Origin: Cristatella mucedo
Lineage: Eukaryota > Bryozoa > Phylactolaemata > Cristatellidae
Direction: 5' to 3'
Length of the DNA: 64,000 bases
NCBI GenBank assembly: GCA_009760855.2
Contig: WPIO01000018.1
Span: 4,657,001-4,721,000 of the forward strand
Position numbers and translations under genes: made by a program. Shown one piece after another: positions 9,447 through 18,329 of this stretch. The notes below the pieces were generated by a model. It was not told where the DNA came from. It saw only the letters and a list, made by a program, of their open reading frames with translations, and ran no database searches. How positions within the stretch are numbered: position 1 is the stretch's first letter; every line of letters begins with the position of its first letter.

Positions 9447-10174
9447 CTATTCCACGAGCACAATTTTTATCTTATTCAAGCTAGCAGGATTACTTATTTT
9501 ATCTTTTAGGGAATCTGTAGCAAATAAATCATTTAGAGCACAACCAATTCCTAAACCAAGCTTAGCTTTCGTTGCCATCACTGCTGCATTTGTTTTCGCA
9601 TCTTCAGGAACATAAGTAGGTTGTCTTGGGTCTAATGCAATACGTGTAGCAGACTCAGCAAGAACTGAGTCAGACAAGTTTCGTATTTCTGTTCTTTGTT
9701 GCTCAGGCATAGATCCAGTTTCAGTATATTGTATGATCATGGATGGGTGTTTTATTATCTAGGTCATTAGCTCCTTGATATCCTTATTCCATTCGTTCTT
9801 TGAATTTAGTACCCGGGCCTGCATAACTATATCTACCTGTGTTATTTAAACTTCTTCTTGGAACATTCTTTGATTTACCTCCTGATGGGAGTTTCATGTG
9901 AAATTCATGACCACCAGGTAGTTTATTGATAAAGTCAACAATTCCGCTTCCCTTTTTCTGTTTTCTTTTAACTGTTTTAGACTGAGATTCAATTGTAGAC
10001 CAGTATTTTTTACATATTTTTTCAATTCTAGCAAGTTGTGTTTTTTTTTACAAAGATAGAAGTAGTTCCAGATAAATCTTAATGCTTTAATCTGATTGAG
10101 ATAGGCTTGTCTGACTTATGAATTTGATTTACTTGATGTGCTGATAGATTTAATTTCACCTCATGATATTCCAT
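9447..10174 (-). pseudogene. PLA2-like minor capsid protein (VP1-like), broken
   Basis: The start ATG at 10,174 gives M-E-Y-H-E-V-K-L-N-L-S, followed by K-P-I-S-I-R-L and D-L-S-G. This N-terminal pattern is common to small Polinton virion proteins. Further on, G-S-G-I-V-D-F-I-N-K-L-P-G-G resembles a membrane-active helix. Near 9,820, Y-A-G-P-G-T-K-F is followed by N-D-L-D-N and I-H-D-H-T-I-Y. The G-P-G-T...L-D...H-D-x-x-Y succession is the calcium loop and catalytic site of parvovirus-type phospholipase A2. The rest (9,447-9,740) is open, helical and Ala-rich. Stops and at least two frame changes break it. A role in breaching the endosome is inferred from family knowledge. Confidence 0.6.
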
Positions 10175-10233
10175 TTCTATATTATATTTCTGATTTTTTA
10201 TTTAAATATTAATAATACTGTTATACGCTAAAA

Positions 10234-10785
10234 ATGTCAGTTGATGAAGTTGATACTTTTAGAAATAGAGTTATGGAGCCTCTTCAGTACTGTCCATTCT
10301 CTGGAGAGTTTTTATGGAAAATAGATAGAGGAGGAAAAGCAAAAGCTGGCTCAGAAGCAGGAACAATTTTGGATATAAAAATATTTGCATCGATGGAAAA
10401 ATATATTCTGCTCACAGATTGGCTGGTTGATTATGACTAAACAGTTTCCTATGCAATAGTTACACCATAAAGACAGCAATAAGTTAAAAACAATAGTTTC
10501 AGTAATTCACGTGAGGCTACATGTTCGGAGAATTGTAGAAATAGAAGAATAAAAAAAAAATTCAAATTGTATTGGTGTTTTTTGGCATAAATTAAAAAAC
10601 AAATGAATATAATATTTTACAATACAAAAACAACGATAACATCTTGGTTAATTTGATTCTAAAGAAAATGCTGCTGTAAAAAGAGATATGGCTGCAATAA
10701 AAGTTCATTTAGAGTTTTCAAAACTCAACTTTACTTATTGTTTGGCAGAAGATAATGAAATTGTTCGTTATACAGATTACTAATT
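10234..10785 (+). pseudogene. HNH homing endonuclease with AP2 domain, decayed
   Basis: The open frame 10,234-10,440 contains Y-C-P-F-S-G-E-F-L-W-K followed by R-G-G-K-A-K-A-G-S-E-A-G-T. This is the N-terminal block of phage-type HNH endonucleases. Beyond the stop, other frames hold H-H-K-D-S-N-K (HNH core, near 10,468) and a segment near 10,690-10,740 with A-A-I-K-V-H-L-E-F-S-K-L-N-F, the usual end of the AP2 DNA-binding domain. Such free-standing nucleases nick DNA and spread by homing. Stops and shifts show it is dead. It is opposite in strand to its neighbours, which fits an inserted selfish gene. Confidence 0.7.
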
Positions 10786-11148
10786 CCTGCAACGCTTTTT
10801 AAATTTATCTCTTAGTTTTAGCATTTCATTATATATTTCTTCCTGAGACTTTCCTTGCGCAAACAGATTAGCAAGCAACATAGCACCTTCACTTTTATAG
10901 TCACAAGTTTCTTTGCCTCCAACTGTACTACTTTCTACTTTTTTAATATCTCTCATTAGTTCATCCGAATAACTAACTCTCGATTCTTCAAAAAGTTTCT
11001 TACCACTCTTCAAATAATCTAATCTATTTTTTACTTCTGCATTTTGTACTTTGTCAGACAGATCAGTATCCACACCACGATAAAGTGGTTCTATCATATT
11101 TTGTATATCTGCAATAGCATTCTTTAGTCTAGAACTTTGTGCACTCAT
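10780..11148 (-). CDS. Unknown alpha-helical viral protein
   Basis: A 122-residue open frame beginning M-S-A-Q-S-S-R-L-K-N-A-I-A-D-I-Q. It is mostly helical and charged, with no cysteine pattern except a single C in E-T-C-D-Y and one near the end. It ends just inside the HNH gene of the other strand and starts 8 bp before the next minus-strand frame ends. Family not recognised. Confidence 0.45.
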   Translation of the reverse strand: MSAQSSRLKNAIADIQNMIEPLYRGVDTDLSDKVQNAEVKNRLDYLKSGKKLFEESRVSYSDELMRDIKKVESSTVGGKETCDYKSEGAMLLANLFAQGKSQEEIYNEMLKLRDKFKKRCRN

Positions 11149-11155
11149 TCTTTCT

Positions 11156-11886
11156 TCATGTGTATTTATTGGTGGTGCTCTTGCTGTTTACATTGTTTGG
11201 TCTACTATTTTTTTTAACTAATCCTTCTACTGAGACAGTTATGCTAACTGCAAGACCAACAGTACCTATGATACTTGAAGTGCTTGCTATAATAGCGGGA
11301 AATCGCAGGAAACAGTCATCCAGATCTAACTGCAGGGAATTTCCTCTTCCAAGCAAGTGGATCTAGTTGCGTTGCATCCCAAGATACTTCTTCTCCAAAT
11401 GTATCTGACAAAAACTTACTAGGATTAAGATACCAGTCGGAGTTGAATTTTTCTGCTTTAAGTAATATCTCATTTATATGATATCCAATCTCTAGAGATT
11501 TGAAGAAACCATCTTTTTTGAGAGAGTCCTTTTTTATCTGCCATCGTTTTCCAGAAGACCCGGCCGTACTTTCCAGAAGCAATATCATCAACAATTTCTT
11601 TTATAAACAATCCTAAATCTACAACTCCTGTCATTCCAGATAGAAATCCTCCTAGTGCTTTTGTAGCAGTTCTGATAACTTTGAATGACTGTAAAACTTT
11701 TGGTACAATAGTTGCTATCTTATTTGATGCTTGTAAGCTGAGTTTCGTAGCAATCTTAGGTACAACTTGTATAACTGCCTTTGAGCCAACTTCTGCTGCA
11801 GTTGTTGTTCCTGATTGTACTTCTTTTGTTGTGTCTAAACCAGATTTCATTTCATCAGTAAGCAGGCCTCCTTTTTTATTCTTCAT
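11156..11886 (-). pseudogene. Hydrophobic viral protein of unknown family, frameshifted
   Basis: Three overlapping frames (11,470-11,886, 11,316-11,594, 11,156-11,356) look like one gene with two frameshifts. The N-terminal part starts M-K-N-K-K-G-G-L-L. It has two hydrophobic helices around V-I-Q-V-V-P-K-I-A and F-L-S-G-M-T-G-V-V-D-L-G-L-F, with I-V-D-D-I-A-S-G-K-Y-G. The C-terminal part has a strong membrane segment (F-P-A-I-I-A-S-T-S-S-I-I-G-T-V-G-L-A) before a Lys/Asn-rich end. This suggests a virion membrane or entry-associated protein. Not assigned. Confidence 0.4.
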
Positions 11887-11916
11887 ATATATAAGAATTT
11901 GAAAATGTTACTAGAA

Positions 11917-12760
11917 TGAATGGTTTTATTTACGATGCCTTGATGCAAATGGAAACAGAATTATAAATCTTGCATATCCAGTAAACGATGGTGATGCAAT
12001 AAGATTAGATTATGGTCTAAGTTCAAACTTTGAAAACAGTGTAGCAAACAATGTTTCGGGAGAAATGGCTTCTGTTTCTAGTTTATCAAACTTACTTCCA
12101 AAGAATGGTGCAAAACCTTTATCTCAACTGAATTGTACAAATGTTACTGGTATATCAGGAAATTCTGCTGATGGAACTACATATCAAGACTCTAGACCTT
12201 ACAAAGTAATAAACTATGGCCTGCAAAAAGTAAGACTCAAGTTTTCAATGGAAACTCAAATAGTACTCTTGACTTTGGGTTAAACAGAATTACTTCTTTG
12301 AAAGATTCAGATATTATAACAAAACAAACAGCTGATTCTTATAAACAAAACTGTTACTTTATATATTTAAGATTTACTAGTTTCCCAAGTTTTATCTCGT
12401 TATATAATTTAGGATTAAATATTAATGTAAATGGAACTGGAACTAGAACAGAAACTTCTATTTTAAGAATAACACCTGCGGACATACCAATGTGGGATCA
12501 AACTGGAAATAGAATAGGTTATGCAACACCATTGAAAACTTGTATTCCTGGTTCAGTAAATAACTTTGGAATGATATCTAGTGTACTATGGGCTACTAAT
12601 ACTACTGGAGCATTCTTAGAGTTAACTACTGTTAACACTTTTGGTGTATCTGGTACTCTTGTTTTAGTTATAAATATTGATGGATCATGTAGTTATATTA
12701 TTATTAATTTCACTGTTGCAAATAATGTAACCTACATTAATTGTATTATTAGTATAGTAG
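11917..12760 (+). pseudogene. Fibre-like protein A, phage-tail-type repeats
   Basis: Starts at the ATG near 11,917 (M-N-G-F-I-Y-D). The readable segments N-R-I-I-N-L-A-Y-P-V-N-D-G-D-A and, after 12,250, N-R-I-T-S-L-K-D-S-D show the shaft repeat. The C-terminal part (12,400-12,755) is beta-rich with T-F-G-V-S-G-T-L-V-L-V-I-N. Frames 12,065-12,283 and 12,298-12,834 cover most of it, with a stop or shift near 12,283. It is the first of three similar genes in tandem on this strand. Confidence 0.55.
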
Positions 12761-12762
12761 AG

Positions 12763-13695
12763 AAATGTCTCTTGGTTATCGTAGAAAAGGGTCTAACTAA
12801 AAAAATTACATTCGAAAGAGTGGTGATGTTATGAATGGAGCTTTAAATATGAATCAAAATTTAATAAAAAAAACCTTTGATTGATTAGATTTGATTCTGG
12901 AGATAAGTAAATCTGGAATAAATATCTGGAAGATCTATATCTGGAATATCTGTAAATATCTGGAGATGTAGTAAATAGAAAGTATATAGATACATACTTT
13001 ATTGCTAATTTTTTCTAGACCAGAAACTGCAGAAGGTGACATAGAAATGGAACATTATAAATTATTATTGATCTTGCTAATCCTAAAAATGCAAGTGATG
13101 CTGCTACAAAAGACTATGCAGATACAAAACTGTCAAAGACTGGTGGAACTATTAATGGTGTGCTAACTGTACAAGGTTTAATTACTGTTAACAATGTTCC
13201 TACATCACCATATGATGTTATTAATAAGAAATATGCTGATGATAACTTTCTTAGTTTAAGTGAAGGAACCATTAATGGAAGTTTAGATATGGGTACTTTT
13301 CCAATTATTATAAAAAATGATCCTGTTAACCCTAATGATGGATTAAATCTTGGTTACCTAAATAAAGTAAGTGATGGAAATATGACCGCTATAAATTTCA
13401 AAGGAGTTATGGATCACTAACTACACAAATATATGGTAAAACACTTAATGGTAGATGGATTGCTAACATTAGCGATATTACAATTCCAAGAGGATTATTT
13501 GTTGCTGGAGTAATATACAGCTTTCAAGGACAAACAAAAGTACTAAGGACACCACCATTAACATTATTACCTCAGAACGATCAATTATATGGCGGATATA
13601 TATTAGACGCTAATAAAAAAAATTCCTAGTTCTACTTTTATATCAGAATCAAGTTTTTTAGATATAGAGATAAATCTTACTGTTTATATAGCAGT
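12763..13695 (+). pseudogene. Fibre-like protein B, phage-tail-type repeats
   Basis: The start is likely the ATG at 12,763 (M-S-L-G-Y-R-R-K-G). Shaft repeats are visible as G-A-L-N-M-N-Q-N-L-I, N-P-K-N-A-S-D-A-A-T-K-D-Y-A-D (near 13,080), V-I-N-K-K-Y-A-D-D and N-D-P-V-N-P-N-D-G-L. A head-like end lies at 13,430-13,690. The first repeat region is interrupted by stops at 12,795 and about 12,880, and contains a short run of degenerate ATCTGGA repeats near 12,895-12,970. An analogue of adenovirus or phage fibre, by inference. Confidence 0.55.
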
Positions 13696-13702
13696 TGTTT
13701 AA

Positions 13703-14190
13703 ATGTTTAGTAGAAAATATTTACAGATTATTGGAACATTGGATTTATCGAAAAACAGAATAAAAAATCGTGGAAACACCATAGACCCATTAGAAGCTGT
13801 TATAAAATCATTTGTTGACAATAACTATTTCAGAAAAGATTCTGACCAATTTATAAGAGGAGACTTATCTGCAAACTCAAAAAATATATTAATTTAATAA
13901 ACCCAACTAATGGAAGTGATATTGCAACAAAAGAATATCTTGACCAAAAAGTAGGAGATATCTCTACTATTACTGGAGACTTAACTGCAGATACAATTAT
14001 AACCCATGTTCCCATTAACTGTTTAATAGAATTTTCTATTGAAGACTCTTATCTAAAAAACACCTATTTCACAAATGCGAGGAAGTTTAACTGTTAATGG
14101 TGTAAATAACCTTTCTATCAATGGGTCTAATAATTGTTTAGCAAGATTATCAGATATAGACATACAAAAACAAATTTACTCAATGATGAC
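13703..14190 (+). pseudogene. Fibre-like protein C, 5' part, cut by an L2 LINE
   Basis: The start ATG at 13,703 gives M-F-S-R-K-Y-L-Q. The shaft motif L-D-L-S-K-N-R-I-K-N-R-G-N-T-I-D-P-L-E-A is followed by N-P-T-N-G-S-D-I-A-T-K-E-Y-L near 13,905. A stop (TAA) at 13,896 and a frame change already break it before the LINE begins at about 14,195. The likely continuation beyond the LINE is at 15,888-16,176. Confidence 0.55.
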
Positions 14191-14194
14191 ATTA

Positions 14195-15887
14195 AGCATT
14201 AATATGCCATTAGCCTCAGGTCAGGTCCCAGCACCTTTCAAAAAAGCTGTAGTCAGGCCACTTCTCAAGAAAGCTACACTGGACCAAGAGAACTTAAGCA
14301 ACTACCGCCCAGTCTCCCTTCTACCATTCCTATCAAAGACACTGGAACGGGTCGTGGCAGACCAGCTGAACTCGTATATCGAAACCTCACACCTTGCTAG
14401 TAAGTTCCAGTCTGGCTTTAGAGCTAATCACTCCACAGAGTCAGCATTGCTTCGGGTATACAACGACCTACTTAGGAATGCAGACATGGGTAGAGTGTCT
14501 CTTCTTGTTTTGCTCGATCTTTCGGCAGCTTTTGATACCATCGATCACAAAGTACTTCTAGAGCGCCTCTCATCTCGCCTGGGCATCACTGGCACTGCTC
14601 TGCAGTGGTTCAGGTCCTATCTCAGTGGGAGACTCCAGAGTGTTGACGTGAATGGACAAAGATCATCTGAAGTACCTCTAAAATATGGAGTACCTCAGGG
14701 CTCTGTGCTAGGTCCGGTCCTTTTCACCGTTTATACTCTCCCTCTCGCTGATGTGATTGCCAAGCACAATCTAGGCTTTCACTTCTATGCGGATGACACT
14801 CAGTTGTACCTTTGCTTTGATCCCTCCCAGCCTTCGAGCACCTCAAATTCTCTCAACTCACTTGCTGCATGCATTGATGACATCCGATCATGGATGGCAG
14901 CAAATTTTCTAAAACTAAACGATGATAAAAACTAACTTACTAGTTATGGGCAAACCTAGTGTTATTCAGAAATTGGAAAGGCTGACTTTCAAAATTGGCT
15001 CTGCCAGCATATCTCCAGTTGCATCAGCTCGAAATCTAGGTGTCATATTCCAAAGCGACCTCTCGTTAGACGACCACATCAGCTCCACAGTCAAATCAGC
15101 CTATTTTCAGCTTCATAACATTGCTAAAATTAGGGCTTGTTTAGATAAGGATACCACGTCCAAGTTGGTCCATGCATTCGTGACATCTCGTCTCGACTTC
15201 TGCAACTCACTGCTTACAGGCCTACCAGCATGTGCGATCAGGCGATTGCAGCTGGTGCAAAACTCTGCAGCTATGCTTGTCTGTCGTGAGCGTCGCAGTT
15301 GCCACATTACTCCACTGCTCGCCGACCTGCACTGGCTACCAATCAAGCAACGGATTGACTTCAAGGTTTTGTCGCTCACTTTTAGGTCTCTTCATTCTAT
15401 GGCTCCAGCCTACCTTTCAGATATACTACCCCATCAGGCAAAGCATCGTACCACCCGCTTTTCGGAATCCAACAGTCTAGAAATACCTCGTACAAACCTT
15501 AAATCCTTTGGAGACCGTGCATTTAGCTCGTATGCTCCCACAGCCTGGAACTCCCTCCCGACCTGCATCAGAACATCCCCTGACCTGACCACATTTTAAA
15601 GAAACTTAAAAAAATACCTATTTAGGACAGCATTTAGTGGGTCCTTGTGATTCGTCCTCGATGTGCTTATGCGTGCTGACACTGTTCATGCTGCCACTAA
15701 CCACATTTGCATGCTGACCCAGTGCATGTAACCCCTAACCATGTTATTCATTTTGTTTGTTTTTCAAGCATGATTTTACTTACTATTCTATTGCGTATCA
15801 CTTTGCAGCAAATGTAAAGCGCCTAGAAAGAGATTAAGTTCTCTGAGGGCGCTTTATCAAGTGCAATATTATTATTATTATTATTAT
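14195..15887 (+). mobile_element. L2-clade LINE, 5'-truncated, reverse transcriptase
   Basis: Reverse transcriptase of the L2 clade, lacking the endonuclease. Seen in order: [56 protein letters not shown] (catalytic YADD) and A-R-N-L-G-V-I-F. Two frames, to 14,935 and from 14,922, overlap where this copy has five A's. The copies at 33.6, 35.0 and 43.3 kb have four, so a 1-bp insertion breaks it. The 3' end is the AAATGTAAAGCGCCTAGAAA tail with an (ATT)n run. Inserted into fibre-like gene C. Confidence 0.9.
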
Positions 15888-16424
15888 GAATATTTGAGTT
15901 TTCTCTGGTTTAATAAATCTTTCGGATGGAAACTATTTTCGCTTTATGGTTCAAGAAGCAGAAGCTATTGAAAAATCAATTATATTGACAGATATTAATA
16001 TGAATAGGGTAGATTATGTTGATATTAAAGTAAAACTTGTTTTACGGCTTATTGGTAGTTGTTATTTTATAATTAGAAACTACTATCACAAATTTTACTC
16101 ACCAAATTTATCAGTTTCTAATTTTCTTAATATTACTTATTCACGTATTGAAAACAATTATGTTATAATTAAGTGATTTTATAACACAGTTTGATATTAC
16201 TGGTTATAATAATAATACTATTTATATAACTTTTTTTTTCCTTTTTTAAATTATAACAATCTTATTACTCCAAGTGATTTAGATGTTATTGAAATCGGTC
16301 TAATTAGTGATGTAAAATACTCAACTAAATTCAATTACTATTCCAAATCCTTAGAATATCACATATTTAAACTCTCAATTCTTAACTTTCCAATGGATAT
16401 ACATGAAATATCTGGATCAGAATG
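15888..16424 (+). pseudogene. Fibre-like protein C, 3' remainder, and unknown ORF
   Basis: Beyond the LINE, AT-rich coding-like sequence resumes: the frame 15,946-16,176 (M-V-Q-E-A-E-A-I-E-K-S-I-I) and then 16,250-16,424, containing I-T-P-S-D-L-D-V-I-E-I-G-L. These probably form the head part of fibre C and part of another protein. The stretch 16,425-16,610 is AT-rich and holds no frame I can assign. Confidence 0.35.
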
Positions 16425-16610
16425 ATTAATTCTTAAATCTTTGTATTTTAAAACTAATTTTAATTCTTCTAAAAGTGTATACCTAATATCTTCAATTCTA
16501 CCTATTGGAAACGAACAAATCTTAAAATTAGAATATTTTTGGCCTTGTACTTCTGTTAGCAGTCTTTACTTCTTGTTTCCACTGAAACCATTTCTACATA
16601 AATAAATTAT

Positions 16611-16967
16611 TTACAGACTAGTTGTTAGAACTGTAGATGAAGATGGATCAGTTGTGGTAGTTGATGGATTGGTTGTAACCGTTGATGATGCGGTTGTAGA
16701 TGTTGATGAAGCAGCAAGAGCAACAAGTGTTGCCTTTTGTCTAGCACTAGTTCCATCAGAGATATTAGGTAGAATAGCATAGCACTCATATTGAACAATT
16801 CCAGAGATGTCAGGCTTAATTCCTGATACACCAGAGATGACTGTTGAAAGTATTGGTAGTTGACTAGCAATCCATGTGGTATAACCAGAGATTTCTCGAG
16901 GAGTAGCAAGAAGAGTATCAACTTTTGCTCCAACTATCGATTCAAGATTAGCTGTAACACTCGCCAT
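16611..16967 (-). CDS. Unknown viral protein with Ser/Thr-rich C-terminus
   Basis: 118 residues starting M-A-S-V-T-A-N-L-E-S-I-V-G. The first 80 residues are mixed helix/strand with I-S-G-Y-T-T-W-I-A-S. The last 30 are a low-complexity Ser/Thr/Pro tract. No family recognised. Another frame of the same strand (16,625-16,933) is a shadow, since it encodes only Leu/Gln/His runs. Confidence 0.45.
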   Translation of the reverse strand: MASVTANLESIVGAKVDTLLATPREISGYTTWIASQLPILSTVISGVSGIKPDISGIVQYECYAILPNISDGTSARQKATLVALAASSTSTTASSTVTTNPSTTTTDPSSSTVLTTSL

Positions 16968-16985
16968 TCCAGAACTAATTACCTT

Positions 16986-17180
16986 TTATGCTTCCATGTC
17001 ACATTCATCAATATAAAACTCTTTAACGGAAGCATCTGCAATAATAGAAATATCTGAATCAAGTGATTGTTGATCGTAGGCAGTCATTCTTAATTTGAAA
17101 AGATAGTCAACATAAGATTTAAGCAGAGTTGCAGATGTAGCAAGATTGGGATCGGTAACATCAGTGCTTGTCGTTGCCAT
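16986..17180 (-). CDS. Unknown small viral protein
   Basis: 64 residues beginning M-A-T-T-S-T-D-V-T-D-P-N. It starts with the same M-A-(S/T) style as its neighbour and ends 18 bp upstream of it. No motif. Bases 17,181-17,490 contain a further short frame on the same strand (M-N-F-D-E-P-K-N-I-D-R-I-I-D from about 17,460), broken by stops. Confidence 0.4.
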   Translation of the reverse strand: MATTSTDVTDPNLATSATLLKSYVDYLFKLRMTAYDQQSLDSDISIIADASVKEFYIDECDMEA

Positions 17181-17490
17181 TTCCTATAATAATTTCGAAA
17201 TAATTTAATCACTTCGATTCACAATATAAATCAAGCACTTTAATTCTACACTCTTTCAATTTTTCTTCAAGATCGCAAATCTCTCAAAGAACATCAATAA
17301 CTTTGGTGTCTAACTCTGTAATAGATCTATAAAGTTTTTATTTACTATCTTCATGATTATCTATATCAACTTTTTGGACCATAAACAGCAAGCAACCTTT
17401 TTAGATTTCTTTGAATCAATAATTCTATCAATATTCTTAGGTTCATCAAAATTCATTTTCATTTATAATAAAAAATTATTCAATATAAAG

Positions 17491-17766
17491 TCAATTAATT
17501 TGAACACCTTGTTTCGTTTTGGGAGTCTTTGATTTTTTATTTGCTTCTGATAACATTGCATTTATTTTACTTCTGCACTCCATTAGTTTATCGCATGTAT
17601 CACAAATTTCAACAAGAACACTAGTGAATGAACTATCTAAATCTGGAATGAGTTTATCAAGCGAATGTTTAATAATTCTTTGATCAACTCGTTTTAATTT
17701 TTGTAAACAAATTTTAAGTGCCATATCTCTCGACTGTTCACAAATAATAATTCTAGAAGCATCCAT
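17491..17766 (-). CDS. Unknown helical viral protein
   Basis: The start is taken at 17,766 (M-D-A-S-R-I-I-I-C-E-Q), because the preceding acidic gene ends at 17,786. About 91 residues, helical, with cysteines at I-C-E-Q, K-I-C-L-Q, E-I-C-D-T-C-D and M-E-C-R. The C-terminus is basic (N-K-K-S-K-T-P-K-T-K-Q). The last part could be a small DNA- or capsid-binding protein, but nothing specific supports this. Confidence 0.45.
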   Translation of the reverse strand: MDASRIIICEQSRDMALKICLQKLKRVDQRIIKHSLDKLIPDLDSSFTSVLVEICDTCDKLMECRSKINAMLSEANKKSKTPKTKQGVQIN

Positions 17767-17785
17767 TCTATATAAATAATAATTT

Positions 17786-18054
17786 TTATAGTTCGTCTCC
17801 TTCATTTACGTAATTGTATTGAACCTCTTCATCAAAATCAGATGCTTCTTCGTAATCATAGTCTGAATCGTCTTCGCTATCGTCTTCGCTATCGCATTCT
17901 GAATCCTCTTCTGGATTGTAATCAGAATCATCGCTGTCAGATTCTTCAATATTATCACGCACAACTTGTTCAGTTTTTTCTGTTTCAACTTGTTCAACTT
18001 TTTCAGTTTCAACTTTTTCAGTTTCAAGTTGTTCAACTTGTTCAGTTTCAACTT
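17786..18054 (-). CDS. Acidic repeat protein
   Basis: Heptapeptide-like repeats of V-E-T-E-(Q/K) and V-E-Q-(V/L) fill the N-terminal third. After N-I-E-E-S-D-S-D-D-S there is a long Asp/Glu/Ser tract ending N-E-G-D-E-L at TAA 17,786. No start codon is visible in this frame: a TAA lies just before the first repeat near 18,054. An ATG at 18,063 opens the other frame, which encodes a Lys/Leu repeat with a lower-complexity look. The acidic frame continues the reading to a sensible end, so I prefer it. Unknown function; acidic tails are common in virion and chromatin-mimic proteins. Confidence 0.4.
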
Positions 18055-18085
18055 TTTACACATCTATAATAGTAGATTTTTATTT

Positions 18086-18259
18086 CTAATATAAAGTTAT
18101 TCCTACCATCTCAAGAAGTAATTCTTCTTTTGCTTTCTCATACTCCATTTCTATTTGTAATTCATGCAATTCTTTTGTGATCTTTCGTAGATCATGTTCA
18201 ACTTTTACTTTTAATTCTGGTTCAGGTAAAGTATATTCTTCATGTTTTTGTTTGGGCAT
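18086..18259 (-). CDS. Small coiled-coil ORF
   Basis: 57 residues, M-P-K-Q-K-H-E-E-Y-T-L-P-E-P-E at the start, then K-V-K-V-E-H-D-L-R-K-I-T-K-E-L-H-E-L with heptad spacing. It ends at TAG 18,086, just before the acidic repeat gene. Open frame, no family recognised. It lies directly downstream of the polymerase gene on the same strand. Confidence 0.4.
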   Translation of the reverse strand: MPKQKHEEYTLPEPELKVKVEHDLRKITKELHELQIEMEYEKAKEELLLEMVGITLY

Positions 18260-18329
18260 CTATATAAATATCTCAAATATTGCAAATATTACATCTTCCT
18301 GGATTTAGTTTATTGCTCAATGCTTCTGG

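Noticed and set aside
16625-16933. Second minus-strand frame of 102 residues
   Set aside because: Its C-terminus is a Leu/Gln/His low-complexity string produced by reading the Ser/Thr tract in another phase.
17806-18063. Lys/Leu-repeat frame as the real protein
   Set aside because: It competes with the acidic frame, which reads on into a long Asp/Glu tail and ends sensibly. Kept as a finding rather than a separate gene.
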